Positions 22,290 to 34,125 of a stretch of 64,000 nt of DNA are shown here, one piece after another; positions within the stretch are counted from its first letter, which is position 1, and each line of letters begins with the position of its first letter. The position numbers were made by a program, and so were the translations under genes. Under the pieces are notes generated by a model. It did not search any database. It was given only the letters and a program-made list of their open reading frames with translations, and was not told where the DNA came from. The DNA lies in contig CM043698.1 in assembly GCA_023935145.1 (NCBI GenBank), positions 64,312,001-64,376,000 of the forward strand, given 5' to 3'. This DNA is from Bretschneidera sinensis. Lineage: Eukaryota > Streptophyta > Magnoliopsida > Brassicales > Akaniaceae.

Positions 22290-25200
22290 TGGCGTAAAAA
22301 TCTTGCATTGTGTAGTAGAATTTTAATGATTTGTCTCCTTTGGAACCACAAAATGAAGCAGGACAAAGAACAAGAACAAAAATGTAAGAGAATCAGTATC
22401 TCCATAAACTAAAATAATTAATAGGTAAACGGAATTAAGTCCTTTTCTTTCTTTATTATGCATATCACACTATTTAGTACTTTTTTAAGTTATAATCATG
22501 TGGACTTATATGTACTAGAGACCACAAAAAAAGTTCTAAAACAAGTATAACCTATTAAACTTGAAAAAATCTCTTCCATATCTAATAAACTTTGTTCAGC
22601 ATAATTCACATGGTAAATTTAGTTTGGTAAAAGCCTAAGAAGATAAGCATGATGTATGCCAACAGAGTAAAACAACAAAGTAAAAAATCTCAATATGAGC
22701 TTCTCCATCTGCTATGATTCTGTCGAGATTACCCTTCATGTTTTTATTCGCCTTGCAGGACTAGATGGGTCCTGGCTTGAACTACAATCAATCCTCTGAC
22801 CGTACTAAGATTTTCACAACTGCAACACTGTCCATATATTCTTCTTAAAAAGAGTTCTGTAGCAAGGAAATCTTTTGAGTTCCCTTCATTATAGGAGTGT
22901 AATCTTGTGAAGACGACTCTGCCCTGAACAACATTCCAAGCTTCCTAGCTGGCTACTGTATCCGTACAATGATAATCTTGTGTTTTCTTTTTCACTTAGG
23001 AAAGGTCAATAAATGTCACCAACCTTTTTAGGAGTTGAGACCCTCTCTTGGATGTTTGGCGTTCCAGTTAATGTCGCATCAGTTGGCACATTTAGCATCT
23101 TTAATTTTTCTTTGTAATTAGAGTTTGCACAAAATCATTTCTTCCTTATTTTATGCAAGAATGTTTAGTCAATTATTTTAATTTATAGATTTCTCTTCTA
23201 TTGGACATTGTGATTTCATTTCATTTAATATCATCATTGTTCAATGACTGCACTGCTCTAATCTTCACTGTTTAATCACAAAATTGAAAAACTAGGATTC
23301 ATGTCTGCATAACTAAAGTATTACTGAATTAGCATGTCATGTCATGAACGGCACATGGAAAGCTGATCAGTTGATTGTCATCTCATCATGAAAGCATCAA
23401 CATCAATGCACAAAACCATGTTTCTCATGATTCATAAATGCATAATAAGTAATGTGAAATCATGCAGAGCAAGTAACCATGTTTATAATACTCCTATATA
23501 AGGAAAACTAACAGTGCTATATGCATTGTAATAAGGCAAAAGCAAACGTGATAAGTAGGCCTAGTAGAGATGAATTGTTCTATGGTACTATAAGTAATTT
23601 AGTTCTTTAATATCCCAAACACGTCAAAAGCACGTACCAAGTAATACAAAATGAAATGAAACTATATATGTCAAAAGGTATCCTTAGACGATCTGTTTGC
23701 TTTGTTGTTAACTGTTACTTCAGGGTGGTGTGCTGGAGTCACAAAGATTTGCTCATATAGATTGCCCACTTGTTGTTTAATTGTAACCCATAATAGATTG
23801 GAAATTATTATTTTCTTTTATTGGTCTATTTGGTTATCCCTCATGCAAAAGGAAAAGTGATTTGAAGTTTTACTTCTCTAGGGTGAACAAATGGTTTGAG
23901 CTTGGATGGCCCATACATCTGTTCCACCCATAGTTTACTTGTTAGTGCTGAAGAACCATATACTTATCTGAACTGGTATCAGGTTAGTCATGGGCAACCG
24001 AAATGCCATAACGTGATAGAATCTTTTTTGGACTGGATGCAAGAAACCTTATGTCCCATTTGGTTTTTAACTCTTCTTATTTCTTATCTTTTGTTGTCTA
24101 CCATATTTAAGTGAATAATGTGGTTGTATTATAGGCTTATATTAAATCCTCCCCTTATTCTATTCATGGGCTTTGGTCTAACTTAAAGATGGAAGTTAAT
24201 TGTTATTTTAATACACAATTATGAAAAATATACATGTATTATTCACGTTACATGTGCACGGTACATGCACAACATGTGTTGTTTTAACTAGTATTCTAAA
24301 GTATTACTCTATATGATAAATATCAATTAGTATTTGTTTCCAATGTCTATAACCCTCCTTCATGGGTGATGAACGCTTATATTTTTATTCTTTTATTTGA
24401 ATCCCTTCCTGATGAAGGTCATATATTTCGGCCAAAATTCTTGGCTTCGTGCCTCCCCTTCTCGTTCCTAATCTTCCTATGTTTAATCTGGTTTCAGCAG
24501 ATCATTCAAGAAGGTTGAGCTTTTTAACAATCATTTTGTTGAGTTGTTTCTTTGCTTCTTCCTAGCACATGGTGCCTATTGTGATTCATTAGAAAACTCC
24601 TTCTGTAGAATATCATGATGCTATTTGAGGCCTTTGATTAATTGCTACAAGATTAACTGATGTGCTAAATTGTAAAGTTCTCAGCATGTTGTTATAGATT
24701 TATCTCTTTGTTCAGTACATAAGCGGATTGCAGATAATCCATTGAAGTCATTTATGTTATTGCAATATATTAGAAGCTATTGATGGATCAACCTCTACAT
24801 TTTCTCTTCACAAAATGTAACTTTGCTAGTTAGATATTGTTTTCTTAACAAACTCTAGGTCTACCGGTACCAGTGACTGATTATGTTCTTGGAAGTTGGA
24901 ATTAACCTCATCTGAGCTGTTAACTATCCATAAACTGCTTAGTTATGAAGTAACTCAATCAAGAAAATGATATCATTTCTTGGGAGAGACTAAATATATG
25001 CTTGGAATAAAAAGTCAAATCTATGAAAGCATCAGAATTCAGAGGCCGGTGGAGTGATACCATGGACATAGGCTGCAAGTTGGCTAGAGTAGCCCCTACC
25101 TATGGGCCTATGTTCACTAAAATCCTGCAAGTAGACTTCAGTAAAATCTATTCGGCAACTTCTGGAATCCATGGAGCCACCCCTCCAAATTAAGAGTTAG

Positions 25201-28200
25201 AATTGTAGGAATAGAAAACTTAGATTGCTGGGAAATGGGTGGTATATGATTTTTACAAATCTTGATGATTTTGCAGTGATGGAATCAGGTTTCTCTACAG
25301 AAAGTGCATAATTTTATGTATTACAAATCTTTAGATCCACTAGCATAACTATAGTTCTGCAGGAGGATTTGAAATCTCAGTTTCTTTTAGAACAAAAAGT
25401 AATTTCTGCCCTAGTATTTACACAGAAACATATTGCCTACTTCTTTTTCTTTCCTTTTTTTGAGTTGTTTTGTTGGCTGCTTTCTTGTAGTGATTGAATC
25501 CTTTTACAGACCAAAATTTTTCCTTAGCCACCAGTTGTTATTAGTACCATAAGTTAAAATATAAGCAGATTTGCAAGTATACTGTAAAATGATTTTCCTA
25601 GTGTCAAGTTGCATGAGTCATGGTCATGGATTCTGTCCACATGCTAATGGGGCTAGCCGTGATCATTGGTTGAAAATAACTTGAGCAACTTTCTAGGAAT
25701 CAGTACGAAATAAGGAAAAAAGGATGATGCTTTGAGATACACTATATTTGGAATCCTTATCATTCAGTGTATGAGTCTATCCAATAGAAATTAACATATA
25801 TGGATTCCTCCTCTCTCTCCGTACTTCATCTTCTGCTAGTGGTCCTTTCTTACAACTTGGAGAAAGTTGAGTAACTTTGCTTAGTGAGTTTTAAGGGGCT
25901 GAAAGCCTAAAATCGGCTCATTTATTTTTAGCCCTTTAATTAGGCAGAGACCACACTCTACAGAACCAGGAATCTAGAACTTTATGCCGACGGAAAAGAG
26001 AGCTGTCTAGCCGGGTCCAACACCGGCCGCAAAAGCATATAAATATTGTTTTCCGGATGGAATCTTTGGACAAAGATAGGAGTTTTGGAAAATGGGAACT
26101 TTATTAAGTGCATTTAGTTGTTGGAAGAAGGGTAAAGATCTATAGATGGGGAATATGCAGATGGAAATTCTTATTGTGTGAATGAGATTTCTACAACATA
26201 CCCATAACTCCATAAGGACGAAAAGCATTTGTTTGTTTGTGTGATAGAATCCATTTGCTTACGTGTAATTCCAACTGTGAAAAGGCTCAAGCGATATAGA
26301 AAGGAACTCATATGATAAGAAGGGTTAGTTGATAATACATCTGTGGCATGTATAAGCTGAACAAGATATGATGCAGTTATTATGAGTTTGATTTTTAACC
26401 AATCAGGATTCCATCCATTTTGGATTTACCCAGGTGAAGTTTCTGCTCAAGTGGTTAGAACTTGACTGAGGTTTGAGGCACGGAGCTCTCCCAAAGTGTA
26501 TTTTCTCGTTTAAAAAAAGTAATCAAAACATTTTAGGTTTATATACCGTACGCTGATTCTGGTTGTAGAAGATTCAGTGAGAACAGACCAAGATATTGTG
26601 GGGCTCGGGATTCTCGTATCGTTCGTGCTGCTCTTGTCTTGTCGTTCTCACAAAAGTGCAACAAAAGGTCAAGGCTCCTCTCATGTTTTCAGAATCAAAT
26701 CCGGGTTTCAGAATCAAGACATAATCACTAAATTAAGACATGCATTTGTTTTTTGCATGATGTTATCACAGTTAACACAAGCTATTAAGTCGTTTAAGAA
26801 TTTAATGAGCCAAGTCTCACTTTAAAGTGATTTGGCCATGAAAAATTATCACCATATTGAAATTCCAAGGGATAATTTTGTCCTTTTTTATGAGAGTTCA
26901 CCAGTGGAACAGAGGATGTACTATTAGCAATTATGCTTACTTTGGTAGCACAAAATTATTATTGCATTCTCATACAATTCTATTGCTATAGTCTTAGTTT
27001 CATGTTATCAAAAGCAATGTTAATTCTTTTGGGTTTTAAAACACCTCAGGAAACCATTAAAAAAAAAAAAAAGTGTTGACCAATTTTGGTTTTGTTAGCT
27101 TTAGGCACTTTCTAGTTGCATTTTCTTCTAGGTATGAGTTGCCAACCCTAACCTTTCACCATACTAATTGTTCAAAGTCGTTTTCAAAGCCAGTTTGAAT
27201 GCTTAGGTATGACATGATCTGCTTTAAATTTTTATCAGTGGCTGGAGCTCTTCTATTTATGTAAGGAAAGAGAGAAGGATCTGAAGTTGAGCAGCAAGTA
27301 AATTTGATACTTCCATTGGACTGGCGCGTGTGAAATTTGATGTATGGATTTTGTACTTGATACTTTCAAGAAATTACAGAAAAATGGTCTAACGGGCTTC
27401 TTTTGATCCTTTCACCTTGGGATAGTGGGCTTTTGATACAGACTCTTAATTGGTCTTTGTATTGTATTAGACAAGGCCTGGGCTACTTATAGTCACCTGA
27501 CCTACTCCATTTGGGTAAGAGAGGGGTTCATAGTTGGAAAACTATTTGGTTATAGGTTTTTACCTTTTCTTTCCTTTAACAGAACACAAAGAAATGACGT
27601 CCAAGTCGTTTAGGCAGGGCTATGATCCTTCTGAATAATATAAATTTATGTGAATTTGCGAATGTCACATAACAAATGACATTTTTCTATCGCATTTTTT
27701 TAACAGATGAGAAATGGTACAACGACCAAATATCATAAGATGTATCTTTTTTGTATTTCTTTTTTTAGTTTTATAACTAAATTTATAAATATTACTCTAT
27801 TTCTATTATTTTTTTAATAAAACTAATTGTGATAATTGATTTAAAATAAATAATTAAATCTTACTATTTGATTTTTTAAATTATCAAATTATATAATGTG
27901 TACTTCTCTTATTATAGAAAGAGAAAATTCATTTAAAATGATAGCCGAACCCAAAACCCTAATTATGAAAACCAAAGCATCTTGTCATTACGTTGTCCAT
28001 TATGCTATTTACATCCTGAAAGTAAAGGTTGTAAGTCGACGCAATGATTCGTTATTAAAAAATAAAAATAAAAAACTTAAATAGATTCACACAAAAATTA
28101 ATTGCTACTCTTTGAAATGTACCGTATTTTAAAAAAATAAACAAACATATAATTACTCGTAAATAATAAAAATTATATCTACCAAGATTTATAAATTAAA

Positions 28201-28395
28201 GATTACTACTATATTTATTATCCTTTGATTTCGGCAAAATAACGACACTTACAATATCAAAAAGTTGGCATATTAATTGTTCTGTTCGCCTCAATTTATA
28301 TAAAAGTGCACTATTATTTTAATTAAAGATGTCATTATTTTATTTAATCATTTTAAATCAACAAAAATTAAAATCAAAATTAATTCGGACAAAGT
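22290..28395. other. Long intergenic region between the RADIALIS-like and GRP genes
   Basis: About 6 kb of moderately AT-rich DNA with no supported gene. Plus-strand frames at 23,896-24,114, 26,577-26,825 and 27,896-28,084 and the minus-strand frame at 26,007-26,228 have no recognisable domain, splice context or composition of real genes. A poly(A) run lies at 27,060-27,073. 27,640-28,395 becomes very AT-rich. Regulatory DNA for the flanking genes may lie here, but I see no specific site. Confidence 0.5.
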
Positions 28396-28721
28396 AATAA
28401 ATAATTGTGAAGTACGTCGGGGAATCTACACTATTAACAATAAAATCGAAGTTCTAGATATCGATTTACAGCAGAAAATAACAAAAGAAACTGAAATCGA
28501 AGAGCGATACTTGGAACAGAAATTTCTTTAATTTTTTTGTAACAACAACGGGACCCGAAACGGAACAAGTAACCATAACAAGAGATCAAAAAAGAGAGAA
28601 CCGAAAACTGAACCAAGTACCATAAGAGAACAATAATCTAACACCTAATGATCGTAAACAAAACAAACCCTTAAACCCATCAACATAACCACCGGTCCCC
28701 AACAAACGCAACCCTAACAAT
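28396..28721 (-). other. 3' UTR and 3' flank of the GRP gene
   Basis: A-rich on the plus strand, directly downstream of the GRP stop codon. The part at about 28,396-28,600 has a diverged second copy at 32,728-32,937. The frame at 28,434-28,616 (minus) lies in this UTR and is not a gene. Confidence 0.5.
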
Positions 28722-29450
28722 CTAGCTCCTCCAGCTTCCATCAGAGCTACCCCTTGAGTACCTTTCACCTCCGCCATAACCACCACCGCCGCCACCATAT
28801 CCACCTTCACGACGGCCGCCACCATATCCGCCTCCACCGCTGCTGCGGCTGTATCCGCCCTCACGACGACCACCACCTCCGTAACCACCGCCGCCGCCTC
28901 CACGGCTATATCCGCCTCCACCACCGTTACCACCGCTTCCACGGGACTGGGCTTCGTTGACGGTGATGTTACGGCCATCAAGGTCCTGGCCATTCATCCC
29001 CTCAATAGCATCCCTCATTGACTTCTCGTCCCTGAAAGTCACGAATCCAAATCCTCTGGATCTACCAGTATCACGATCGTTAATGATCTGAAATACATAG
29101 AAAATCAAAATATAATCAGATCTTGAGAAATAAAACCATAAAAACAAAAAAAAATATAAATCTATCGATCGATCTTCGCCTTTGGTCAAAAGGAAGAAGA
29201 CGGACGTACCGATTTAGAGTCAGTAATAAAAGAATAGTAACACAGAGAATCAGAGAACAATCAATCAAGTAACACAAAAGAGATCACAGATCACGCAATC
29301 GGATCAGATCTGGGGTGCGATCCCTGTCAAACGGACCTTTGACTCGAGGATCTCGCCAAACTGGCCGAAGGCCCGCTCCAGGGCCTGGTCATCGGTGGCC
29401 CATGCGAGCCCGCCAACGAAGCATCGGTACTCAATCTCAGCAGACGCCAT
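28722..29450 (-). CDS. Glycine-rich RNA-binding protein (GRP7/GRP8-like, class IV)
   Basis: Exon 1 (29,450-29,337) and exon 2 (29,087-28,722) join across a 249-bp intron, giving 159 residues starting MASAEIEYRCFVGGLAWATD. One RRM spans about residues 7-85. RNP2 is CFVGGL and RNP1 is RGFGFVTF, both intact with their aromatic RNA-contact residues. The intron lies between SK and IINDRDTGRSR, the conserved position in this family. DAIEGMNGQDLDGRNITVNEAQSRG ends the RRM. The C-terminal half is a Gly-rich domain with GGGGYGGG repeats and RREGGYS units, ending SDGSWRS. Family members are nuclear and cytoplasmic RNA-binding proteins and RNA chaperones acting in splicing, circadian output, cold and stress responses. 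An alternative donor inside the intron suggests the known autoregulatory splicing. Confidence 0.97.
29204..29210 (-). promoter_or_regulatory. Cryptic 5' splice site inside the GRP intron
   Basis: The minus strand reads AATCG before GTACGTCCG; the alternative exon would end at 29,210 with a GTACGT donor at 29,209-29,204. Its use retains the first 127 nt of the intron. Reading on from exon 1 the frame meets a stop about ten codons into the intron (near 29,304). In Arabidopsis GRP7 and GRP8 the protein binds its own pre-mRNA and promotes exactly this kind of mid-intron donor, producing a decay substrate. Donor quality is visible here; use of the site is inferred. Confidence 0.65.
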
Positions 29451-29570
29451 TGATTGGTAAAGAAAGAACCTAGAATTGGGAAACAAAGAAAATTTAGGAA
29501 AACGAAGACGCTGTTAGAACCGCCTCAATAAAGGGAAGATAGTTTGAGAAGAGGAGTAGAGGCTAAACGC

Positions 29571-29581
29571 TGATTTTATAG
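29571..29581 (-). promoter_or_regulatory. TATA box of the GRP gene
   Basis: The minus strand reads CTATAAAATCA about 125 bp upstream of the ATG. The inferred 5' UTR is about 95 nt. Confidence 0.65.
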
Positions 29582-29621
29582 TAGGAGCTTGGGTAAATTA
29601 GGGTTGAGAGGTTAACCATGG

Positions 29622-29630
29622 TTAGGGTTT
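29622..29630 (-). promoter_or_regulatory. Telo-box motif in the GRP promoter
   Basis: The minus strand reads AAACCCTAA about 45 bp upstream of the TATA box, with a second partial AACCCTAA near 29,599-29,606. Telo-boxes are common near the start of plant genes for translation and RNA-binding proteins and recruit telobox-binding MYB factors. Confidence 0.5.
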
Positions 29631-29639
29631 CCAGGCGGC

Positions 29640-31736
29640 GATTGAGCATGCTTGTTTGGTTACAGGTATTATTTTACCATTCACCAGCCCTTACCAAAGT
29701 AATGAAAAGTTTGGGCAAGTTTGCATCATGGGTTTTTATTGTTGAATAATTTTATTTTTGCCAAGATTATTGTTGAATAACTATTTGATTAGAACTCAAG
29801 TCATCATATGTTTCTTTCACTGGTTTTCTTATAACTTGTAATGTAATTTAAAGAATAAAAAAAACTTGTTTTTCCCTTTTAAGTGTTTTTTTTTATTTTC
29901 TTATGAAAATGGTTTTAAAACAAAATATAATAATACTTTAAAAAGTAATGATTTGTGTAAACTTATTTTAATAATACCTTAATATAATTTATATATTATA
30001 AAAAATGATTATTGAAACTTGAAATTAAAGTGAAATCATTGTTTTTCTGCAATAATTTTATTATTGAAAAAACAAATTGAGACTTCATTTTAATTTCTTT
30101 TTCAAACTTCAATACATACTACCAACGCAACATTTTGTATTTTGATGTAGAAAAACATAGTTTTGAAACCTATCTATCAATTTTAGTTCTTTGCTCTTAA
30201 ATTGAAATTTAATGAAATCATTTAAAGTGTACAATTAATTAAGTTGATACAGAACTCTATATAGCTATAATATTTATGGAATATTTTAATCATGCATATT
30301 GGAAAAAAAATTAGTTTTTTTGTAATAAACTTTTAAACAAGATAAATTCTTAAAATGCATTTTTTTAAAAATAGTTTTATTTATATATTTCACACGAAGT
30401 AAAAACTGGGTATGAAAATACATTGAATGTTCAAAATAGAAAAAAGAAACATTTTTTTAAAAGTAAAAACAAGTCAATTTCAGATAACAAACAACACATT
30501 TTATTATGCCTAATGAAATAAAAAATAAATATAAATTATTTTTATAAAAGTAAAGGTTGTAATAAAAACAATTTTGGCAGTTAAACTGCACTAGAGTTCC
30601 TTAAACTATAATCATATATCACTTAGATCCTTAAATTATGAATTTTACATCAAAAATTCTCAAACTTTCAATTAGTTACAATGTTATCATTTTAATCAAT
30701 ATAATATTTTTTTTTTTGCTTTGATATGATTGAATATACTAAACAAGAGTTCCAATAAACTATATAAACCATTTGGAGATGATTCAACAATTTTTGAGAA
30801 TTTTCACTTGCATGCTATTTTTGTGATTTATCGATATTTTATAATAAAGAATAAAAAAAATTCAGTATTAAAAAATCCTTATCTTTTGTCTCACGGTACA
30901 TCAAATTTATTTTTACATGTATATAAAAAATCATGATAAAATTATTTGTTTGGTTAAGTTTTTAAGATAATTTCATTAATGATAATGAATAAAAATAGGT
31001 TATTTTGCGTTTAATTAAAAATTTGATAACTTTTAATATTAAATTCATAATTTAAAATTTTAAGTGTTAACTATCAGTAATTAAAATATGCAATTAACCT
31101 GAACAAAAAAAACATTTTCCCCAAATCAAAGCGCACACATATTCAAATTCTTGCTATCTTGGGTAAGGATTAATGAAGCTATTTTAGTCGATGTGATGGA
31201 GGCCTACCGGGAATACACTTAAACTCGTAACCAAACGTCCCAATGCACGATAAACTATGGTTAATAATCTGGTGACGCAAAAGAAGAGGGAGTGGTCAAG
31301 AGGGGTCCACGCTCACGTGATACTGATGAACTGGACCCATACACAGATAAAGGTTGCAAAGATATTTTACCGACCTGGAAAAATATCTGAAATGTGCAAG
31401 TACAGTTTTGTCCCTATGTATTTGACGAAATTTGTAGATAAGAAGCCCTTGAGTGTGCTTTGCGTTTTTTTGTTAGGGAAGGATAACGATTACTTGGAAA
31501 TATGATTTATGACATCCTTCTCCAAAGCCGAAGAAAAGCATCCAATACCAGAAAACCACGCTTACCATTTTTTTTATAGAGAAGACAACAAGAATTTCAA
31601 CGTCTAACCATCTAGGGCTACAACTGGGCCATACAAGTGTTGGCTTTATGACAAATCATAAAACTGATCACTCTTTTAACAGAAGATTTATTCATCAAAG
31701 ATGAGATAAACCGAGAGCATTTTTTGCACTAAAAGT
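29640..31736. other. AT-rich intergenic DNA
   Basis: No supported gene. A less AT-rich segment at 31,190-31,510 holds a plus-strand frame (31,257-31,505) with a G-box-like TCACGTGA (31,312-31,319) but no recognisable domain. The rest is A/T-rich single-copy-looking sequence. Confidence 0.5.
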
Positions 31737-32440
31737 GCATGCATGGTTAGAGTTTTTAAAGAAAGTTTCAAAGTACTTGCAGGCATCATTTTTAAAATAT
31801 GTGTTTTTGAAAATTGGTTTTAAAAACTTTTTTTTCTTTAGTGTTTTCAAAAAGTTCAATTTTCATTGTTTTATTAAACATCAAATAATATATATATTTT
31901 TATTTTCTTGCTACCTAAATAAAAAAAAAGCTAAAAATCCAATGCATCTCCTTATCTCATCAAGTTTTTGTTCATTTTCTTCTCTTTCTCAAATCGATTG
32001 TGAATCAAACAAGAAAAACAAAATAGAAATAAATTGAAATCGCAAAGCAAGAAGATATGTAGTGACGTTGCTGCAGTGTTGCTGTAACGGCGTTGGGGTC
32101 GCGAGCCCAAATCCGGCTCTGCCAAGCGGAGAAGAACGATGAGGAGAACAAGAAAATGAGGAGGAGGAGAAGAAGAGGAAAATGAGCCCAGATTTTTTAG
32201 GAGAAGAATAAGAAGAGAAGAAACAAAAATGACCTTTTGCTATGGATTTTTTTTTAAAAAAAAATTATCTAGTTTTTAGCTTTTTAAATTTAAACAACTT
32301 TTCGTTGTTTTTTGTTTTTGAAAACTTTTTTCAAGTTATAGTTATCCAAACATGTTTTCTTCATAAAACATTAGAAAAATGTTTTTTATTTTTATTTTTT
32401 AAAACAATTTTCGAAAATTGAAAACTATATCCAAGCATGC
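31737..32440. mobile_element. MITE-like non-autonomous DNA element
   Basis: The left end GCATGCATGGTTAGAGTTTT and the right end, reverse-complemented, GCATGCTTGGATATAGTTTT form imperfect terminal inverted repeats of about 20 bp with 16 matches. Subterminal DNA is filled with TTTTGAAAA/TTTTCAAAA words. A GC-richer core (about 32,060-32,200) is purine-biased and non-coding. Plant elements with GGCATGCTTGGAT-type ends are usually assigned to hAT-like MITEs. A clean target-site duplication was not found. Confidence 0.5.
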
Positions 32441-32727
32441 CCTAAAAATTTTCAGAAATGGTGTAGTAATAAATCTTAACTCTGCTATTCTAAAAAAAAT
32501 AAGGAATTTTGAATATTAAAAAGCATATTTATTAGTTATTATCTCTGTCTCAATTTATATGTCATAATGCATTAATTTTTTTTCCAATTTTAAATCAAAA
32601 AAATAATTAAAATTGTACAAATATAAATTTATAAATTCACAAGTATTTAAAAATTATTTTTTTATAATTTTAAATAATAAATTAACATCAAAATTGATTC
32701 AAAAGGTCAAATTGGGACCGAAGGAAT

Positions 32728-32937
32728 AATAAATTATTATGCAGTAAGTCAATGAATCTACATTGTAATCAATAAATTCGGAGTTTACGATATCAATTTA
32801 CCATATCAAGAGCAGAAAGTAAACAATCATATAACAAAAGAGATTGAAATCAAATAACTATACTTCATTTCTTTAATTTTTTATAACAAGAATGAGACCT
32901 GAAACAAACAATAACCATAACCAAAGATAAAAGGAAA
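32728..32937 (-). pseudogene. Truncated duplicate of the GRP gene 3' flank
   Basis: This stretch aligns colinearly with 28,396-28,600 (the GRP 3' UTR/flank). Shared words include GAATCTACA, TTCTTTAATTTTTT, AACAAGAATGAGACC versus AACAACAACGGGACC, and AGTAACCATAAC versus AATAACCATAACC. The similarity stops at about 32,937, before any coding sequence, where an unrelated repeat begins. A second GRP copy therefore existed or was partly duplicated here, with its coding part lost or replaced. Confidence 0.7.
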
Positions 32938-33550
32938 GCCCCCCGAAGTTTTCTTCTCCAGGAAGAACCATTCGATGGTTAAATCAGTAAATTTATCGAG
33001 ATGAAGTGAATGGACGGGCTGGAGTGAAAGAGAGAAGGGGTGGAAAAATCTATCTGAAAGTTAGTATTTATGGGGCATTGAGCCCCCTTTATATAGACTT
33101 GAGGATTCCCATCCATGAAAGTTAGGTATAGGTTATACATGCGAAGTTAGATTTTTGCCTTTTGAGTCTGGAAGTTACGATTGTGCCATTGAATGTTTGC
33201 CACATATTTGATTTCCATTGGGTGGTGTATTTTTATCCATGTTATATGTCCTTCACTCCTTTAAGTGCTAAGTTGTCCTTGAAGGAGTAGGTTTTTTTAT
33301 GTGTGCTTCAGGTCGACCACTTATGGTCGGTCTATTCAACTCAGCACGTTCACCTTGGCCTTAAAGCCTAACCTCGGTGCCTTCACCTCGGTCTCAAGGC
33401 CTGATCTATGCTCACTCACCTCGGTATGCTCACTTCAGCTCAGTCACATCGACGTGTTCACTTTGGCATATTCACCTCAGTTTTCTCACTTCGACCTTAA
33501 TGTCTGACCTCGACTCACTCACCTCAGTGTGTTCATCTCGGTACATTCAC
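32938..33550 (-). mobile_element. LTR-like segment of an unclassified repeat
   Basis: On the minus strand a good TATA box (GTCTATATAAAGGGGGC, near 33,090-33,106) is followed about 100-140 nt later by CTGATTTAACCATCGAATGG, which resembles the R/U5 sequence of many plant LTRs. The segment ends against the truncated GRP duplicate. Upstream of the TATA (33,310-33,550) are short degenerate repeats of CACCTCGG/CTCACTTCG. It may be a terminal LTR of a minus-strand element, but no matching second LTR is in the window. Confidence 0.35.
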
Positions 33551-34125
33551 CTCGACTACTCGAGCTTTGGTGGACCCTATGAGTGACTCTTATTGAAGAA
33601 TTCATCTCACTTACTCGAGCTTTAGTGGGCCTCGTAAGTGACTCTCATCGGTGCACTTATCTCGATTACTCGGGCTTTAGTGGACCCCATGATAACTCTC
33701 ATTGGAGCATTTATCTCGGTATCTCGGGCATGAGTGGGCCCATAAGTGACTCTCATCGGAGCACTCATCTCGGTTACTTAAGCTTCAGTGGGCCCCATGA
33801 GTATTTCTCATTGGCGCACTCATCTCGGTTACTAAGGTTTAAGTGGTCCCTATGAGTGACTCTCATAGATGTACTCATTTTAGTTACTCAAGCTTAAGTG
33901 GGCCTCATGAGTGACTCTCATTGGTGCACTCATCTCGGTTACTCGGGTTTCAGTGGGCCCATGAGTGACTCTCATTGGAGCACTCATCTTGGCATTTTAA
34001 GGTTCACTGAGCCTATGAGTGATTCTCATCAGAGTACTTATCTTAGTATCTCGGGCTACAGTGGGCCCATGAGTGATTCTCATAAGAGCACTCATCTCAA
34101 TATCACGAGCTTTAGTGGGCCCATG
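33551..34125. repeat. Minisatellite, 54-55-bp unit, about 10.5 copies
   Basis: Ten and a half diverged units follow each other, each with CTCGGTTACTCGGGCTT, AGTGGGCCCATGAGTGA and CTCTCATTGGAGCACTCAT. Most units are 54 or 55 bp. Because 54 is a multiple of three, long frames appear on the plus strand repeating SGPMSDSH-STHL. These frames shift between units of unequal length and are repeat artefacts, not a demonstrated protein. Confidence 0.92.

Noticed and set aside
23896..24114. 72-residue plus-strand frame between the RADIALIS-like and GRP genes
   Set aside because: No family resemblance, no splice or promoter context; length is within chance for this composition.
26443..26510. tRNA-derived SINE or tRNA gene (TGCTCAAGTGGTTAGAA resembles an A box)
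   Set aside because: No B box (GGTTCGA-type) follows at the right distance, no cloverleaf can be drawn and no duplication flanks it.
28754..28960. His/Arg-rich plus-strand reading frame over the GRP second exon
   Set aside because: It is the antisense shadow of the glycine-rich coding repeats; GGN codons read backwards give long open frames without function.
31257..31505. 82-residue plus-strand frame with an internal G-box-like motif
   Set aside because: No recognisable domain or upstream promoter. The G-box-like word lies inside the frame rather than before it.
33551..34125. CRISPR-like array
   Set aside because: Units are contiguous and diverged with no unique spacers, and the DNA is plant nuclear.
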